A stretch of 64,000 nucleotides of DNA from Janthinobacterium sp. TND4EL3 (GCF_900156175.1 NZ_FTMV01000014.1:124001-188000); one strand, 5' to 3'; shown: positions 55,651 through 64,000, counted from the stretch's first letter. Numbers and translations are program-made. The notes: generated by a model not told the origin, from the sequence alone.

Positions 55651-56778
55651 TTAACGCGACGCCAGCGCCGGCCTTCCGGCCAGATGCGCCAGCACGCTCC
55701 CCATCACCCGCCCCAGCGGCACCTCCACCCAGCGGTGAAACGCGGCGCCGGCCGCCAGGCTGGCGCCCCAGGCCGTCAGCATGCCCAGCGCCTGCCACTC
55801 CGGTTCGAGCGGCACATAGGTGATAAACAAGGCATTCACCAGCAGGCTGACGGGAAAGTGTACGAGGAAGACGGCATACGAGATGCGCCCCAGGGCATTG
55901 ATGATGTTCCACGCGCCGCCCTGCGCAGGCGTGCGGGCGCGGCCGAACAGGAACAGCGCGCAGGCGACGAGCAGGGCCAGCGCGATGCGGCTGCGGTAGT
56001 CGATGGCCAGGGCCAGCAGGACGGGCACGGCGGCCATGGCCATGAGCGCGGCCATGGCACCCGGTTTGCGGGCCGGGTCGCTGGCCCACCAGGCCAGCAT
56101 GCCAAGGCCATAGCTGCCGAAGAAATACGGCGCCCAGTTATCCCAGTCCGCGTCGAGATTGAAGTACAGCATGGAAAAGGCGATGCCCACGGTGACGGCC
56201 AGCGGCATCAGCCAGTGTCCGCGCCGCCGGCCCGCCAGGCGGCCGCCCAGCCACAGCAGCGATACCGTCAGCAGGTACAGCTGGAAATCGATGGCCACGT
56301 ACCAGGCGCCGGCCGACAGCGATTCATAGCCCAGCACGCCATGCAGCAGCAAGGCATGGGCGCTCAGCTGGCCCAGGGTGACGGCGGCCGACATGGAATC
56401 GTGCTGCATCCAGATGCCGGCCACGGGCGTCAGCACGGCCGCGAGCAGGGTCGCCGCCAGGAAAGGCGGCGCCAGTTTGGCATAGCGGCGCCAGATCGCC
56501 TGCAGCGGGGCGGCAATGCCGGGCTGGCCGGCGGGCGAGAGGGATTTGGCGACGAGAAAGCCGCCGATGACGAGAAACACTTGCACGGCGATGCGCGCGT
56601 TGCCGCCCAGCCAGTCCAGCAACGCGGGCCACAGCGGCTGAACGTAATCGGACATGGGGCCGTAAAACGCCAGGTGATGCAACACGATCAACTGCGCCGC
56701 ACCCGCCTTCAAACCATTGATCCAGCCAAACTGCACGCGGGCCGCCTGGCCCGCCTCGATTCCTGCCACTACCTTCAT
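55651..56778 (-). CDS. Acyltransferase family membrane protein (OAC type)
   Basis: From ATG 56778 the protein has about 375 residues with ten or so hydrophobic helices (LIVLHHLAFYGP, VQVFLVIGGFLVA, YVAIDFQLYLLTVSLLW) typical of acyltransferase 3 proteins, which O-acylate surface sugars or peptidoglycan-linked glycans. No partner glycan genes are adjacent. It sits in the cassette between the two tRNA-Lys pairs. Confidence 0.82.
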   Translation of the reverse strand: MKVVAGIEAGQAARVQFGWINGLKAGAAQLIVLHHLAFYGPMSDYVQPLWPALLDWLGGNARIAVQVFLVIGGFLVAKSLSPAGQPGIAAPLQAIWRRYAKLAPPFLAATLLAAVLTPVAGIWMQHDSMSAAVTLGQLSAHALLLHGVLGYESLSAGAWYVAIDFQLYLLTVSLLWLGGRLAGRRRGHWLMPLAVTVGIAFSMLYFNLDADWDNWAPYFFGSYGLGMLAWWASDPARKPGAMAALMAMAAVPVLLALAIDYRSRIALALLVACALFLFGRARTPAQGGAWNIINALGRISYAVFLVHFPVSLLVNALFITYVPLEPEWQALGMLTAWGASLAAGAAFHRWVEVPLGRVMGSVLAHLAGRPALASR

Positions 56779-56901
56779 GCACAACCCTTGCCACATTACC
56801 ACTTTTCAACAACTCAATCCCAGGCAAGCGCATTGCTGATGATTTTGCCGACCGGCCGACATGATAGCCGAGCCTGGCAAATGGCGGGGCACGGCAGGCG
56901 G

Positions 56902-57243
56902 CTAAGCTGCCGGCTTTTCCGCCTCCGGCTGCCCGGGCGCCAATGGCTGCTGCGCCAGGATGGCGTCGAGCAAGCCGGGAAAACGGCTCTCGATATCGGT
57001 GCGGCGCAGGGTGTTCATGTGCGTCGTGCCCGCATTTTCCGTATGGACGAGGCCCGCTTCGCGCAAGACCTTGAAATGGTGGGAGACGGTCGATTTCGGC
57101 CGCCCGCCGTCGAGGTCGCCACAGGCGGCCGCGTCGACTCTGGCCAGGTGGCGCACGATGTCGAGGCGGATCGAATCGCTCAGGGCGTACAGTACGCGTT
57201 CGAGCACGAATTCGCTGGCGGGGGGATGTTTGTGTGGACGCAT
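56902..57243 (-). CDS. ArsR-family redox-type regulator
   Basis: From ATG 57243 the protein has 113 residues with a winged helix (SKTTVSHHFKVLREAGLV type: GRPKSTVSHHFKVLREAGL) and a single cysteine in AAACGDLDG just ahead, the position used in the CyeR-type thiol-sensing regulators of old yellow enzymes. Divergent from an OYE gene, with a candidate operator TTCGAATATTTACGAA (57283-57298) between. Sensing of oxidants or electrophiles is inference. Confidence 0.75.
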   Translation of the reverse strand: MRPHKHPPASEFVLERVLYALSDSIRLDIVRHLARVDAAACGDLDGGRPKSTVSHHFKVLREAGLVHTENAGTTHMNTLRRTDIESRFPGLLDAILAQQPLAPGQPEAEKPAA

Positions 57244-57282
57244 GAGCAGAATCATACAGCATGCGCTATACTAATTCCATTC

Positions 57283-57298
57283 TTCGAATATTTACGAA
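57283..57298. promoter_or_regulatory. Candidate ArsR-type operator
   Basis: TTCGAATATTTACGAA lies between the divergent regulator and the OYE gene, with TTCG/CGAA arms. Assignment is inference. Confidence 0.35.
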
Positions 57299-57349
57299 CT
57301 ACCGAATCAGCATTCCTCAACTTTTCTACCAACAAATATAAAGGCCACC

Positions 57350-58438
57350 ATGTCCGCCCTCTTCCAGCCCTACACCCTCAAAAATGTCACCCTGCGCAAC
57401 CGCATCGCCGTGCCGCCCATGTGCCAGTACATGGCCGTCGATGGCGTGGCCAACGACTGGCATCTGTCCCATTACGCAGGCATGGCCCGTGGCGGCGCCG
57501 GGCTGGTGATCGTCGAAGCGACGGCCGTGGCACCGGAAGGGCGCATCACGCCCGGCTGCACGGGCATCTGGAACGATGATCTGGCGCAAGCCTTCGTGCC
57601 GGTGGTAAAGGCCATCAAGGCGGCCGGCTCCGTGCCCGGCATCCAGATCGCCCACGCGGGCCGCAAGGCCAGCGCCAACCGTCCATGGGAGGGCGACGAC
57701 CATATCGCTGAAGGCGACGCGCGCGGCTGGCAAACCATCGCCCCGTCCGCCATCGCCTTCGGCGGCGGCCTGGGCAAGGTACCGCGCGCCATGGACCTCG
57801 ACGATATTGCCCGCGTGAAACAGAACTTCGTCGATGCGGCCATCCGCGCCCGCGAAGTGGGCTTCGAATGGCTGGAATTGCACTTCGCCCACGGCTACCT
57901 GGCGCAAAGCTTCTTTTCCGCCCACGCGAACCAGCGCGACGATATCTATGGCGGCAGCGTGGAAAACCGCAGCCGCTTCCTGCTGGAAACATTGAAAGCC
58001 GTGCGTGAAGTGTGGCCCGAGCACCTGCCGCTGACGATCCGCTTCGGCGTGCTGGAATTTGACGGCCGCGACGAGCAAACCCTGCTCGAATCCATCGGCC
58101 TCGTGCGCCAGTTCAAGGATGCGGGCATGGACATGATCAGCGTCAGCATGGGCTTTACCATTCCCGACGTGTCGATTCCGTGGGGCCCGGCCTTCATGGG
58201 ACCGATTGCCGAAAGAGTCCGCCGCGAAGCGGGCGTACCCGTCTCGTCCGCCTGGGGCTTCGGCACGCCGGCCATCGCCGAGCGCGTTGTCAAGGAAGAA
58301 CAGCTGGACGTGGTGATGGTCGGCAAGGCGCACCTGGCCAATCCCCACTGGGCATATTTTGCCGCCAAGGAACTCGGCGTAGAGCGCGCCTCGTGGACCC
58401 TGCCGGCGCCGTACGCGCACTGGCTGGAACGCTACTGA
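57350..58438 (+). CDS. Old yellow enzyme, YqjM-like NADPH-dependent oxidoreductase
   Basis: The 362-residue protein has the thermophilic-like OYE start (IAVPPMCQYMAVDGV, with C25 and Y27 in the flavin site), then QIAHAGRKAS, the substrate histidine region (HFAHGYLAQSFFS) and GGSVENRSRFLLE. It reduces activated alkenes such as quinones and enones with FMN. Regulated by the divergent ArsR-type protein. Confidence 0.92.
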   Translation: MSALFQPYTLKNVTLRNRIAVPPMCQYMAVDGVANDWHLSHYAGMARGGAGLVIVEATAVAPEGRITPGCTGIWNDDLAQAFVPVVKAIKAAGSVPGIQIAHAGRKASANRPWEGDDHIAEGDARGWQTIAPSAIAFGGGLGKVPRAMDLDDIARVKQNFVDAAIRAREVGFEWLELHFAHGYLAQSFFSAHANQRDDIYGGSVENRSRFLLETLKAVREVWPEHLPLTIRFGVLEFDGRDEQTLLESIGLVRQFKDAGMDMISVSMGFTIPDVSIPWGPAFMGPIAERVRREAGVPVSSAWGFGTPAIAERVVKEEQLDVVMVGKAHLANPHWAYFAAKELGVERASWTLPAPYAHWLERY

Positions 58439-59931
58439 TCGTCCTTCACCGTTGCCGGATGCCCTTCCAGGGGCAGTTCCGGCAGGAACAGCAGGAAGAC
58501 CAGTCCCACCAGCAGCAGCACGGCGCCGGCGCCAAACACGCTGGCGATCGCATGGCGGTACACTTCCACCGTCTGCGCCGCGGCATGCGCACCGAGCGCC
58601 GACACGGCTTCCACGCCATGTTTGTGCAGCTGGTGCGCGAGGATGGCGCCGGACGCCGTCACGCCCAGCAAGCCGCCCAGCGAACGGAAAAAGGCCAGCA
58701 TGGCCGTGCCCACGCCCCGGCGCGCCAGGGGCAAGGCATTTTGCACGGCGATCGTCATGTTCGGCATCACCAATCCCAATCCCGCGCCGAGGAAGAAGAT
58801 GGCCGGCTCGATGATCCAGTAGCCGCGCGACGTTTCCATGGCCCAGGCCAGCACGGCAAACGCCAGCAGCGCCACGGCCAGCCCCGCCACCTGCACCATC
58901 TTGTACTTGCCCGAGCGCGACAGCACGCGGCCGTTGAACATCGACGACGCCACCAGCCCCACCATCATGGCCACCGTCATCACGCCCGATTGCGCCGGAG
59001 TGGTGCCCATCACCAGCTGGAAGAACAGGGGGAAGAAGACGCTGGCGCCCATCAGGCCCATGAACGTCACGGCCATCACCAGGCTGGCGATATTGAAGGT
59101 GCGGTTTTCGAACAAATCGGGCGGCAGCACGGGTTCGTCCACCCTGCCCACGTGAAACGCCAGCCAGATACCGAGCAGCAGGGCAACGCCGCCGCACACC
59201 TTGATGGCGAGAGAGTCCCACGGCCACTCGGTGCCGCCCAGCGCCAGCACCAGCAGCGCCGCCGTGACGGCGCCCGTCAGCAGCGCAGACCCCAGGTAAT
59301 CGATCTTGTGCGCATGCGTGCGCGCCGGCTTGCGCATGGCGCGCGCGATGATATAAAAGGCCACAATGCCCACGGGCAGGTTGACATAGAAAATCCAGTG
59401 CCACGACAAGGCGTCCGTAATGACGCCGCCCAGCACGGGGCCCAGCACGCTGGTGACGGCAAACACGATGGGCACCATGCCCTGCCGCTTGCCCCGCTCG
59501 GCCGGCGGCACGATGTCGCCGATGATGATCTGCGCCAGCGGCATGAAGCCGCCCGCCCCCAGGCCCTGGATGGCGCGGAAGATGATCAGTTCCGTCATGT
59601 TCTGCGCCAGCCCGCACAGCACGGAACCGAGCAAAAAGGTCAGCAGGGCCGTGAAGATCATGGGGCGGCGGCCATACTGGTCGGCCAGCTTGCCGTACAG
59701 GGGCATGGTGGCCGTCGACGCCAGCACGTAGGCCGTGACCACCCACGACAGATGCGCCATGCCGCCCAGGTCGCCGACGATGCGCGGCAAGGCCGTGGCG
59801 ACGATGCTCTGGTCCAGCGCACCGAGGCCCAACACGGCCATCAGGCCCAGGTAGATGGCGCGCACTTCGCGCCTGGTGACGGGTTTGAAGGCGTCCTTGT
59901 CTGCGCCTGCGGCGTGATCGTGGCCGCTCAT
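58432..59931 (-). CDS. DHA2-family MFS efflux pump (EmrB/QacA)
   Basis: The 499-residue protein has 14 predicted helices; the family motifs LDQSIVATALPRIVGDL and LYGKLADQYGRRPM in the N-terminus and GLGAGGFMPL are visible. It exports drugs or toxic compounds, powered by protons. Overlaps the stop of the MarR gene by 4 bp (ATGA) and the end of the OYE gene by 7 bp (convergent). Confidence 0.92.
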   Translation of the reverse strand: MSGHDHAAGADKDAFKPVTRREVRAIYLGLMAVLGLGALDQSIVATALPRIVGDLGGMAHLSWVVTAYVLASTATMPLYGKLADQYGRRPMIFTALLTFLLGSVLCGLAQNMTELIIFRAIQGLGAGGFMPLAQIIIGDIVPPAERGKRQGMVPIVFAVTSVLGPVLGGVITDALSWHWIFYVNLPVGIVAFYIIARAMRKPARTHAHKIDYLGSALLTGAVTAALLVLALGGTEWPWDSLAIKVCGGVALLLGIWLAFHVGRVDEPVLPPDLFENRTFNIASLVMAVTFMGLMGASVFFPLFFQLVMGTTPAQSGVMTVAMMVGLVASSMFNGRVLSRSGKYKMVQVAGLAVALLAFAVLAWAMETSRGYWIIEPAIFFLGAGLGLVMPNMTIAVQNALPLARRGVGTAMLAFFRSLGGLLGVTASGAILAHQLHKHGVEAVSALGAHAAAQTVEVYRHAIASVFGAGAVLLLVGLVFLLFLPELPLEGHPATVKDDQ

Positions 59932-60386
59932 GCCTGGGCGATCTCAAGCAGCGGCTGCATGGCCGCTTCCAGCGCATCGACCTGCTGCGGCGTCAGGCGG
60001 GCGATGCGCCGCGCCAGCGCATCGCGGCGCCGCGCGCGCAGGGTTTCGAGCATGGCCAGGCCGTGCGCGGAGACGTGCAGGCCCGAACGCCGGCGGTCCT
60101 GCGGATCCGGCGCGCTGCGCTCGACGAGGCCCGCCTCTTCCAGCGACTTGACCTGGGCGCTGACGGTCGGTCCGCGCACATTCTGCAGCCGCGCCAGCGC
60201 AGCCACGCCGATGCCGGGCTGCTCGTGGATCAGGGCCAGCAGCATGTACTGCATCATCGATACGCCGCCCTCCAGCTCGCCCCCTTCGCGCTGCATGGAA
60301 CGCAGCAGGCGCTTGAACGCCAGGCGCAAGTCATCGGACAGCGCCAGCGCGCGTTCAGGGATGCGAAGATCTTCGGTAGTGGGCAT
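59928..60386 (-). CDS. MarR-family regulator
   Basis: The 152-residue protein has the MarR winged helix (LIHEQPGIGVAALARLQNVRGPTVSAQVKSLEEAGLVERSA..DRRRSGLHVS). It is first in the operon with the MFS pump and has a palindromic operator immediately upstream. Confidence 0.93.
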   Translation of the reverse strand: MPTTEDLRIPERALALSDDLRLAFKRLLRSMQREGGELEGGVSMMQYMLLALIHEQPGIGVAALARLQNVRGPTVSAQVKSLEEAGLVERSAPDPQDRRRSGLHVSAHGLAMLETLRARRRDALARRIARLTPQQVDALEAAMQPLLEIAQA

Positions 60387-60399
60387 GGGATGAGTTAAA

Positions 60400-60414
60400 T
60401 AGGTAGGCTACCTA
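60400..60414 (-). promoter_or_regulatory. Palindromic operator upstream of the MarR/MFS operon
   Basis: TAGGTAG-G-CTACCTA is a perfect 7-bp inverted repeat with a one-base centre, 14 bp before the MarR start codon, where a MarR dimer would autorepress. Confidence 0.7.
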
Positions 60415-60516
60415 CCCATATTAGACCGTGCATGAGGGCCACGCAAGGCTTTTTTCCATCCTTGCCCCGTCCAGCCCTTCCCAAAACCGCCGTTGGCCGT
60501 CATAATAGCCGCCCTT

Positions 60517-60592
60517 GGGTCGTTAGCTCAGCTGGTAGAGCAGCGGACTTTTAATCCGTTGGTCGCAGGTTCGAATCCCGCACGGCCTACCA
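60517..60592 (+). tRNA. tRNA-Lys(UUU), pair 2 copy A
   Basis: Identical to the pair 1 tRNA over 76 nt including CCA. Upstream promoter elements are weaker than in pair 1. Confidence 0.98.
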
Positions 60593-60671
60593 AGAATTTG
60601 CAGTCCGCTTACTTGCCTTCGTGGCAAGCACGTACCGCACAGTGTTACCGCAGTAAGTAGTCAAAGTTTTT

Positions 60672-60747
60672 GGGTCGTTAGCTCAGCTGGTAGAGCAGCG
60701 GACTTTTAATCCGTTGGTCGCAGGTTCGAATCCCGCACGGCCTACCA
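60672..60747 (+). tRNA. tRNA-Lys(UUU), pair 2 copy B
   Basis: Identical to the other copies. The 79-bp spacer shares GCACAGTGTTACCG with the spacer of pair 1, and the terminator downstream is the same. Confidence 0.98.
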
Positions 60748-60759
60748 AATACTTCAGAG

Positions 60760-60787
60760 AAGCCAACCGTTCGCGGTTGGCTTTTTT
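60760..60787 (+). terminator. Terminator of tRNA-Lys pair 2
   Basis: AAGCCAACCG-TTCG-CGGTTGGCTT plus T run, same as at 55036. The following 60790-61036 stretch contains no convincing gene. Confidence 0.92.
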
Positions 60788-61036
60788 GTTTTGCGTGCCC
60801 ATTCCACCCCGCCCCGCCCCCTTGCACGCACCGTCAGCACGCTGCGGCACCTCCCTGCAACAGCATAAAAAACCCTTACGTATCAACAAGCTGCGTACGG
60901 TAATGATTTGGTTATGTCAAAACCCTGGCCCTGTCAGGCTGTGCAAAGCAGAATGAGCCAGACCAGAGCCGGCCCGCCAGTACGTGCAGGCCAGCATCAT
61001 CGAGTCGCTGACTCGCACAACCGAGGAGAACCCATC

Positions 61037-61324
61037 ATGCAGATCAAACTTGTCCCAACCCTCATCATCGCCACGCTGCTGGCCGGCTGTAGCGGCGCGC
61101 CCAGCGAAAGCGAAGTACGCGACGCCTTGAGCAGGGAGATGACCTTGCAGACCCCCTCCTTCCTGCAGGTCGACATACCGGGAGTCGTCGCCAAGATCAA
61201 GGTACTCGGTTGCAGCAAGGCCGATACGAGCGGCTACCTGTGCGATATTCAAGGAGTAGAAGGACAAGTCAGCGGCATGCGCTTCATCAAGACGGACAAA
61301 GGTTGGTCTGTCGCACGGAAGTGA
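61037..61324 (+). CDS. Small lipoprotein of unknown function
   Basis: From ATG 61037 (GAGGAG eight bases upstream) the 95-residue protein has a lipoprotein signal with lipobox LAGC (C19) and a mature part with two cysteines (VLGCSK, YLCDI). No family recognised. The next gene on the same strand starts 42 bp later. Confidence 0.7.
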   Translation: MQIKLVPTLIIATLLAGCSGAPSESEVRDALSREMTLQTPSFLQVDIPGVVAKIKVLGCSKADTSGYLCDIQGVEGQVSGMRFIKTDKGWSVARK

Positions 61325-61366
61325 GCACCAACACCCCTTGCAATCAATGATAAAAGGCATGACGAC

Positions 61367-61777
61367 ATGAGCGACAACGATTCCACCTGCAATTCCCACT
61401 CCCCGCATAGCACTATCCACGGCTCCGGCCTGGGAGAACAAAGCATGGCAGGGGTCAACCTCCATGAACATCCATTTTCAGCCGCTGCCAAGGTAGAGAC
61501 ATATCGCCGCAACAATGGACTCGATATCTACACTGGCATGCCGGTGCAACGGCAGCAAGCCAGGCATACGGCCGGTAGCGGCAGAGCTGCCGTAGACCAC
61601 GTCATGATTGCCGACAGCACCGCCAATGCGCGTGGCGGCACTCTGCGCAAGACGGTCAAAGTCATCTTCGCGATACTCGGCTGCCTGCTGGTGCTCAGCA
61701 TTATCGATACCGTGCGGCTGCTCGCCACCTACAGCCTCGAAAATCCGCCGCCAAATATTACCGGGAAAGCGAGATAG
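61367..61777 (+). CDS. Hypothetical protein with C-terminal membrane helix
   Basis: The 136-residue protein has a hydrophilic, His/Asn/Ser-rich N-terminal part and one TM helix near residues 97-117 (VKVIFAILGCLLVLSIIDTV). It may be co-transcribed with the lipoprotein. Function unknown. Confidence 0.55.
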   Translation: MSDNDSTCNSHSPHSTIHGSGLGEQSMAGVNLHEHPFSAAAKVETYRRNNGLDIYTGMPVQRQQARHTAGSGRAAVDHVMIADSTANARGGTLRKTVKVIFAILGCLLVLSIIDTVRLLATYSLENPPPNITGKAR

Positions 61778-61856
61778 CCCGTCGGAGGCACGGGGATGCG
61801 GCCGGTCCGGGGCATGACGATGCCGCAAGTAGCAGGGGCTGGGGTCATAGCAGGGG

Positions 61857-61899
61857 CCGGGGCCAGGTCCGGCATTCGTACACGATTTCAGCCTTGGCC
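61857..61899. repeat. Dispersed repeat copy 3
   Basis: GGCCAGGTCCGGCATTCG..ACACG..TTCAGCC aligns with 10259-10301 and 9399-9443. It lies between the membrane protein and the AraC gene. Confidence 0.5.
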
Positions 61900-61924
61900 G
61901 CCTCCATCAACAGCAAGTTGCGCT

Positions 61925-62731
61925 TTATCCAATACCGATATTGCCCGATTCACTGCCATCCCCATACCTGCCCGGCGTCACCCCCATCACCCGCTTGAAC
62001 ATGGCGATGAAGGCGCTGACGTTGTCGTAGCCCAGGTCCAACGCAATCGTCGTGACGGGCTGGCCGGCGGCCAGTAGTTCCAGGGCGCGCAGGATGCGGG
62101 CGCGCTGGCGCCAGGCGGAGGGCGCAAAACCCGTCTCGATGATAAAACGGCGCGCCAGGGTGCGCAGCGAGACGCCGGCCCAGGCGGCCAGCGCTTCCAC
62201 GCCCCGCTCGTCGGCCAGGTCATCGAGCACGGCGCGCGCCACGCGCAGCAGGCGCGGGTCCGTGGGCAGGGGCAAGCCGAAGGCCTCGTGCGGCGCGGCG
62301 GCGATCTCGTCGAGGATCACGCCCGCCACCCGGACCTGCCGCGCGTCCAGTGCGTCAGACCCATCCTCGCCCCAGGTGCTGGCGCGGCCCACCGCTTCGC
62401 GCAGCAAGCCCGAGACGCGCATCACGCACGGCGCGGCGGGCAAGCCGGCGCAACTGGCCTCGTCCACATACACGCTCCAGCCCGCGAACGGGCCGTGCGA
62501 ACGCAGCGCGTGGACGTGATGGGGCGGCACCCACACGCAGTGACTGGCCGGCACCACCCACTGGCCGCTGTCGGCGGCGACGGAAAGCAAGCCCCGCATG
62601 GCGCCGAACAGCTGGCCGCTGGCATGGCGGTGCGCCCCCGTCACCCTTTCCTGCGGCTGGACCATGCGCATGGCGCGCAGCAACAGCGGCGATGCCGGAG
62701 AAATTGGCGGATTTGACGTATCGAATGACAT
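61925..62731 (-). CDS. AraC-family regulator
   Basis: From M6 (62731; a longer frame reaches 62746) the protein has 268 residues with an N-terminal cupin-like sensing half (HRHASGQLFGAMRGLLSV..VVPASHCVWVPPHHVHAL) and two helix-turn-helices at the C-terminus (RTLARRFIIETGFAPSAWRQRARILRALELL and IALDLGYDNVSAFIAMFKRVMGVTPGRY). No obvious target gene other than the divergent one. Confidence 0.9.
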   Translation of the reverse strand: MSFDTSNPPISPASPLLLRAMRMVQPQERVTGAHRHASGQLFGAMRGLLSVAADSGQWVVPASHCVWVPPHHVHALRSHGPFAGWSVYVDEASCAGLPAAPCVMRVSGLLREAVGRASTWGEDGSDALDARQVRVAGVILDEIAAAPHEAFGLPLPTDPRLLRVARAVLDDLADERGVEALAAWAGVSLRTLARRFIIETGFAPSAWRQRARILRALELLAAGQPVTTIALDLGYDNVSAFIAMFKRVMGVTPGRYGDGSESGNIGIG

Positions 62732-62797
62732 AAACAACGCAGGCAAGACAATCCGGCCATCATACAGTGAAGTCTTTCCAACCTTCAGGAGTTCACC

Positions 62798-63055
62798 ATG
62801 CGTGCAGAAGACGTATTAGCCGATCAACAAAACCAGGGGCAGTTCAAGGGCGTCACCGTGCGCAAGGGCACGGTGGGCGCTTTCCTCGCCAATGCCCGGC
62901 TGTGGCTGGACGACGCCAGCAGCAGCGACGACAAGGCCATCGCCGAGCGCGACATTGTCGACGCCCTGCCCGCCCTGCACGCGCTGGGACTGTTCGACAT
63001 TGTGCAGGTGCGCGATGCGGCGCTGCGCGAACTGGTGTCCGTCGCAACGGAGTAA
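62798..63055 (+). CDS. Small conserved hypothetical protein
   Basis: The 85-residue acidic protein (MRAEDVLADQQNQGQFKGVTVRKGTVGAFLANARLWLDDAS..) is soluble and helical. It is divergent from the AraC gene. I recognise related sequences but not a function. Confidence 0.65.
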   Translation: MRAEDVLADQQNQGQFKGVTVRKGTVGAFLANARLWLDDASSSDDKAIAERDIVDALPALHALGLFDIVQVRDAALRELVSVATE

Positions 63056-63123
63056 GCGGCCAACGGCTCGTCCCCGGCGCGCATTTCCTCTATCATGCTG
63101 CTTTGCCCGCCTTCGCACCCGCC

Positions 63124-63729
63124 ATGCCGTTTACCATTGCCGCCCCCGTCCACAGCGAACTGATCATCAAGAAAAGCCGTTTCATCGGTTGCGTGCAGCC
63201 GATGACGGACCGTGCCAGCGCGCAGCAGGTGGTCAATGACTTGAAGGCGCAGCATCCGGGCGCCTGCCACGTGTGCTGGGCGCTGCTGGCGGGCGGGCAA
63301 TCGGCGGCCGTCGATGATGGCGAACCGAGCGGCACGGCCGGACGGCCCATGCTCGACGTGCTGCGCCACCAGGACCTGGAAGGCGTGCTGGCCACCGTCG
63401 TGCGCTATTTTGGCGGGATCAAGCTCGGCGCGGGCGGCCTCGTGCGCGCCTACACGGACAGCGTGGCGCAGGCGCTGCTGCAGGCGGAAAAGACGGCCAT
63501 CGTGCGCCAGCGCAACCTGCGCTGCACGGTGCCGTATGCGATGGAAGGCATGCTGCGCCGCGAACTCGACGGCGCCGGCGCCACCTTGCTGAACGTGGCA
63601 CACGGCGACGCCGTGCTGTTCGACTTCAGCCTGCCCGAAACGGCGGCCACCGCCCTGCTGGCCCATCTGCATGAGGCGGGCAATGGGCGGATAGCCTGGC
63701 TGAAGGAAGAGGCCGAAGAGGAAGAATAA
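63124..63729 (+). CDS. yigZ: YigZ/IMPACT family protein
   Basis: The 201-residue protein from ATG 63124 has the UPF0029/IMPACT N-terminal pattern (SELIIKKSRFIGCVQPM, DDGEPSGTAGRPMLDVL, VVRYFGGIKLGAGGLVRAY) and a C-terminal domain of the YigZ type. Members affect translation regulation and proline metabolism in E. coli; the exact role is unclear. Confidence 0.9.
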   Translation: MPFTIAAPVHSELIIKKSRFIGCVQPMTDRASAQQVVNDLKAQHPGACHVCWALLAGGQSAAVDDGEPSGTAGRPMLDVLRHQDLEGVLATVVRYFGGIKLGAGGLVRAYTDSVAQALLQAEKTAIVRQRNLRCTVPYAMEGMLRRELDGAGATLLNVAHGDAVLFDFSLPETAATALLAHLHEAGNGRIAWLKEEAEEEE

Positions 63730-63731
63730 AC

Positions 63732-64000
63732 CTACAGGTCGCGCGGCCGCTTGATCTGCAACAAAATAAAATGCGTCCACGCCAGCGCCGGCAGCACCAG
63801 CAACAGCAGCATCAATCCGGCCGGCATGTCCGGTACGAAACGCGCGAAGCAGGCAAGAAAGCTGGCGATGGCCAGCCAGAAGCGCCAGTTGAAGGCATAC
63901 GCCTTGCGCGCCACCGTGGCCAGCGCGATACGCCAGAATTCCAGCAAGGCCCACACGCCGCCCGTCAGCAGCAGGGCGGCCAGCGCGTTGGCGCCGGGGG
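63732..64000 (-). CDS. Partial small integral membrane protein
   Basis: The frame stays open to the window end, so the N-terminus lies outside; GTG at 63956 is an inner start. The visible part has helices (RFWLAIASFLACFARFV, GLMLLLLVLPALAWTHFILL) and ends KRPRDL. Function unknown. Confidence 0.55.
   Translation of the reverse strand, partial: PGANALAALLLTGGVWALLEFWRIALATVARKAYAFNWRFWLAIASFLACFARFVPDMPAGLMLLLLVLPALAWTHFILLQIKRPRDL

Noticed and set aside
1..64000. CRISPR array or complete insertion sequence
   Set aside because: No regularly spaced repeat series and no transposase gene were seen; the repeats found are dispersed hairpins and tRNA duplications.

Overview
The window looks like a chromosomal segment of a high-GC betaproteobacterium, most plausibly Oxalobacteraceae close to Janthinobacterium or Massilia. 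That is an inference from the protein sequences, the gene orders (dnaX-ybaB-recR next to the 4.5S RNA; ribBA-ribH-nusB; ybgC-tolQRAB-pal-cpoB) and the GC-rich coding bias. No search was run. About 60 protein genes, five tRNA genes, the SRP RNA and a ZTP-type riboswitch can be supported.

Layout. 1-5.8 kb: accessory genes, including two GNAT acetyltransferases, a divergent TetR/MFS pair, a YbaK-type deacylase, a DUF3079 protein, and an AT-richer pair encoding an M15 peptidase and a small secreted protein that resembles an effector-immunity module. 5.8-10.6 kb: sparse, AT-richer and mosaic, with an orphan glycosyltransferase-like gene, a small cytochrome b-like membrane protein, a cytochrome c, a truncated GFA-family gene, and a roughly 1 kb tRNA-Ser-associated islet bounded by a duplicated tRNA 3' end and containing a run of perfect hairpins. 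10.7-24 kb: signalling. It has a GGDEF-EAL protein and an EAL-like/HDOD protein, a Cache-domain kinase/regulator pair divergent from cstA-ybdD (pyruvate or peptide-type uptake), a multidomain hybrid kinase, and a REC-PAS-GGDEF-EAL response regulator.

24-35.5 kb is housekeeping: phytase-like esterase lipoprotein, CoA transferase, recR, ybaB, dnaX, ffs, ubiD, a lytic transglycosylase, nusB, ribH and ribBA. 35.9-47.4 kb: OsmC, a low-complexity protein, ribE and ribD, and a complete minor-pilin operon (pilV-pilW-pilX-pilY1-pilE-fimT-like) that reads towards ribD; then nrdR and glyA. glyA is preceded by a ZTP riboswitch and its own promoter. 49.3-54.7 kb is the Tol-Pal envelope operon.

54.8-60.8 kb is a 5.5 kb cassette lying between two near-identical tandem tRNA-Lys(UUU) pairs. 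It carries a ParE/RelE-type toxin-antitoxin pair, an acyltransferase, an ArsR/old-yellow-enzyme pair and a MarR/MFS efflux operon with a visible operator palindrome. 61-64 kb holds a small lipoprotein, a membrane protein, an AraC regulator, a YigZ-family protein and a partial membrane protein cut by the window end.

The most unusual material is non-coding: the tRNA-Ser hairpin array (10348-10528), an 80-bp dispersed repeat whose two copies keep different but self-complementary flanks (18.7 and 35.5 kb), a REPIN-like pair of hairpins (25.2 kb), and the duplicated tRNA-Lys pairs.
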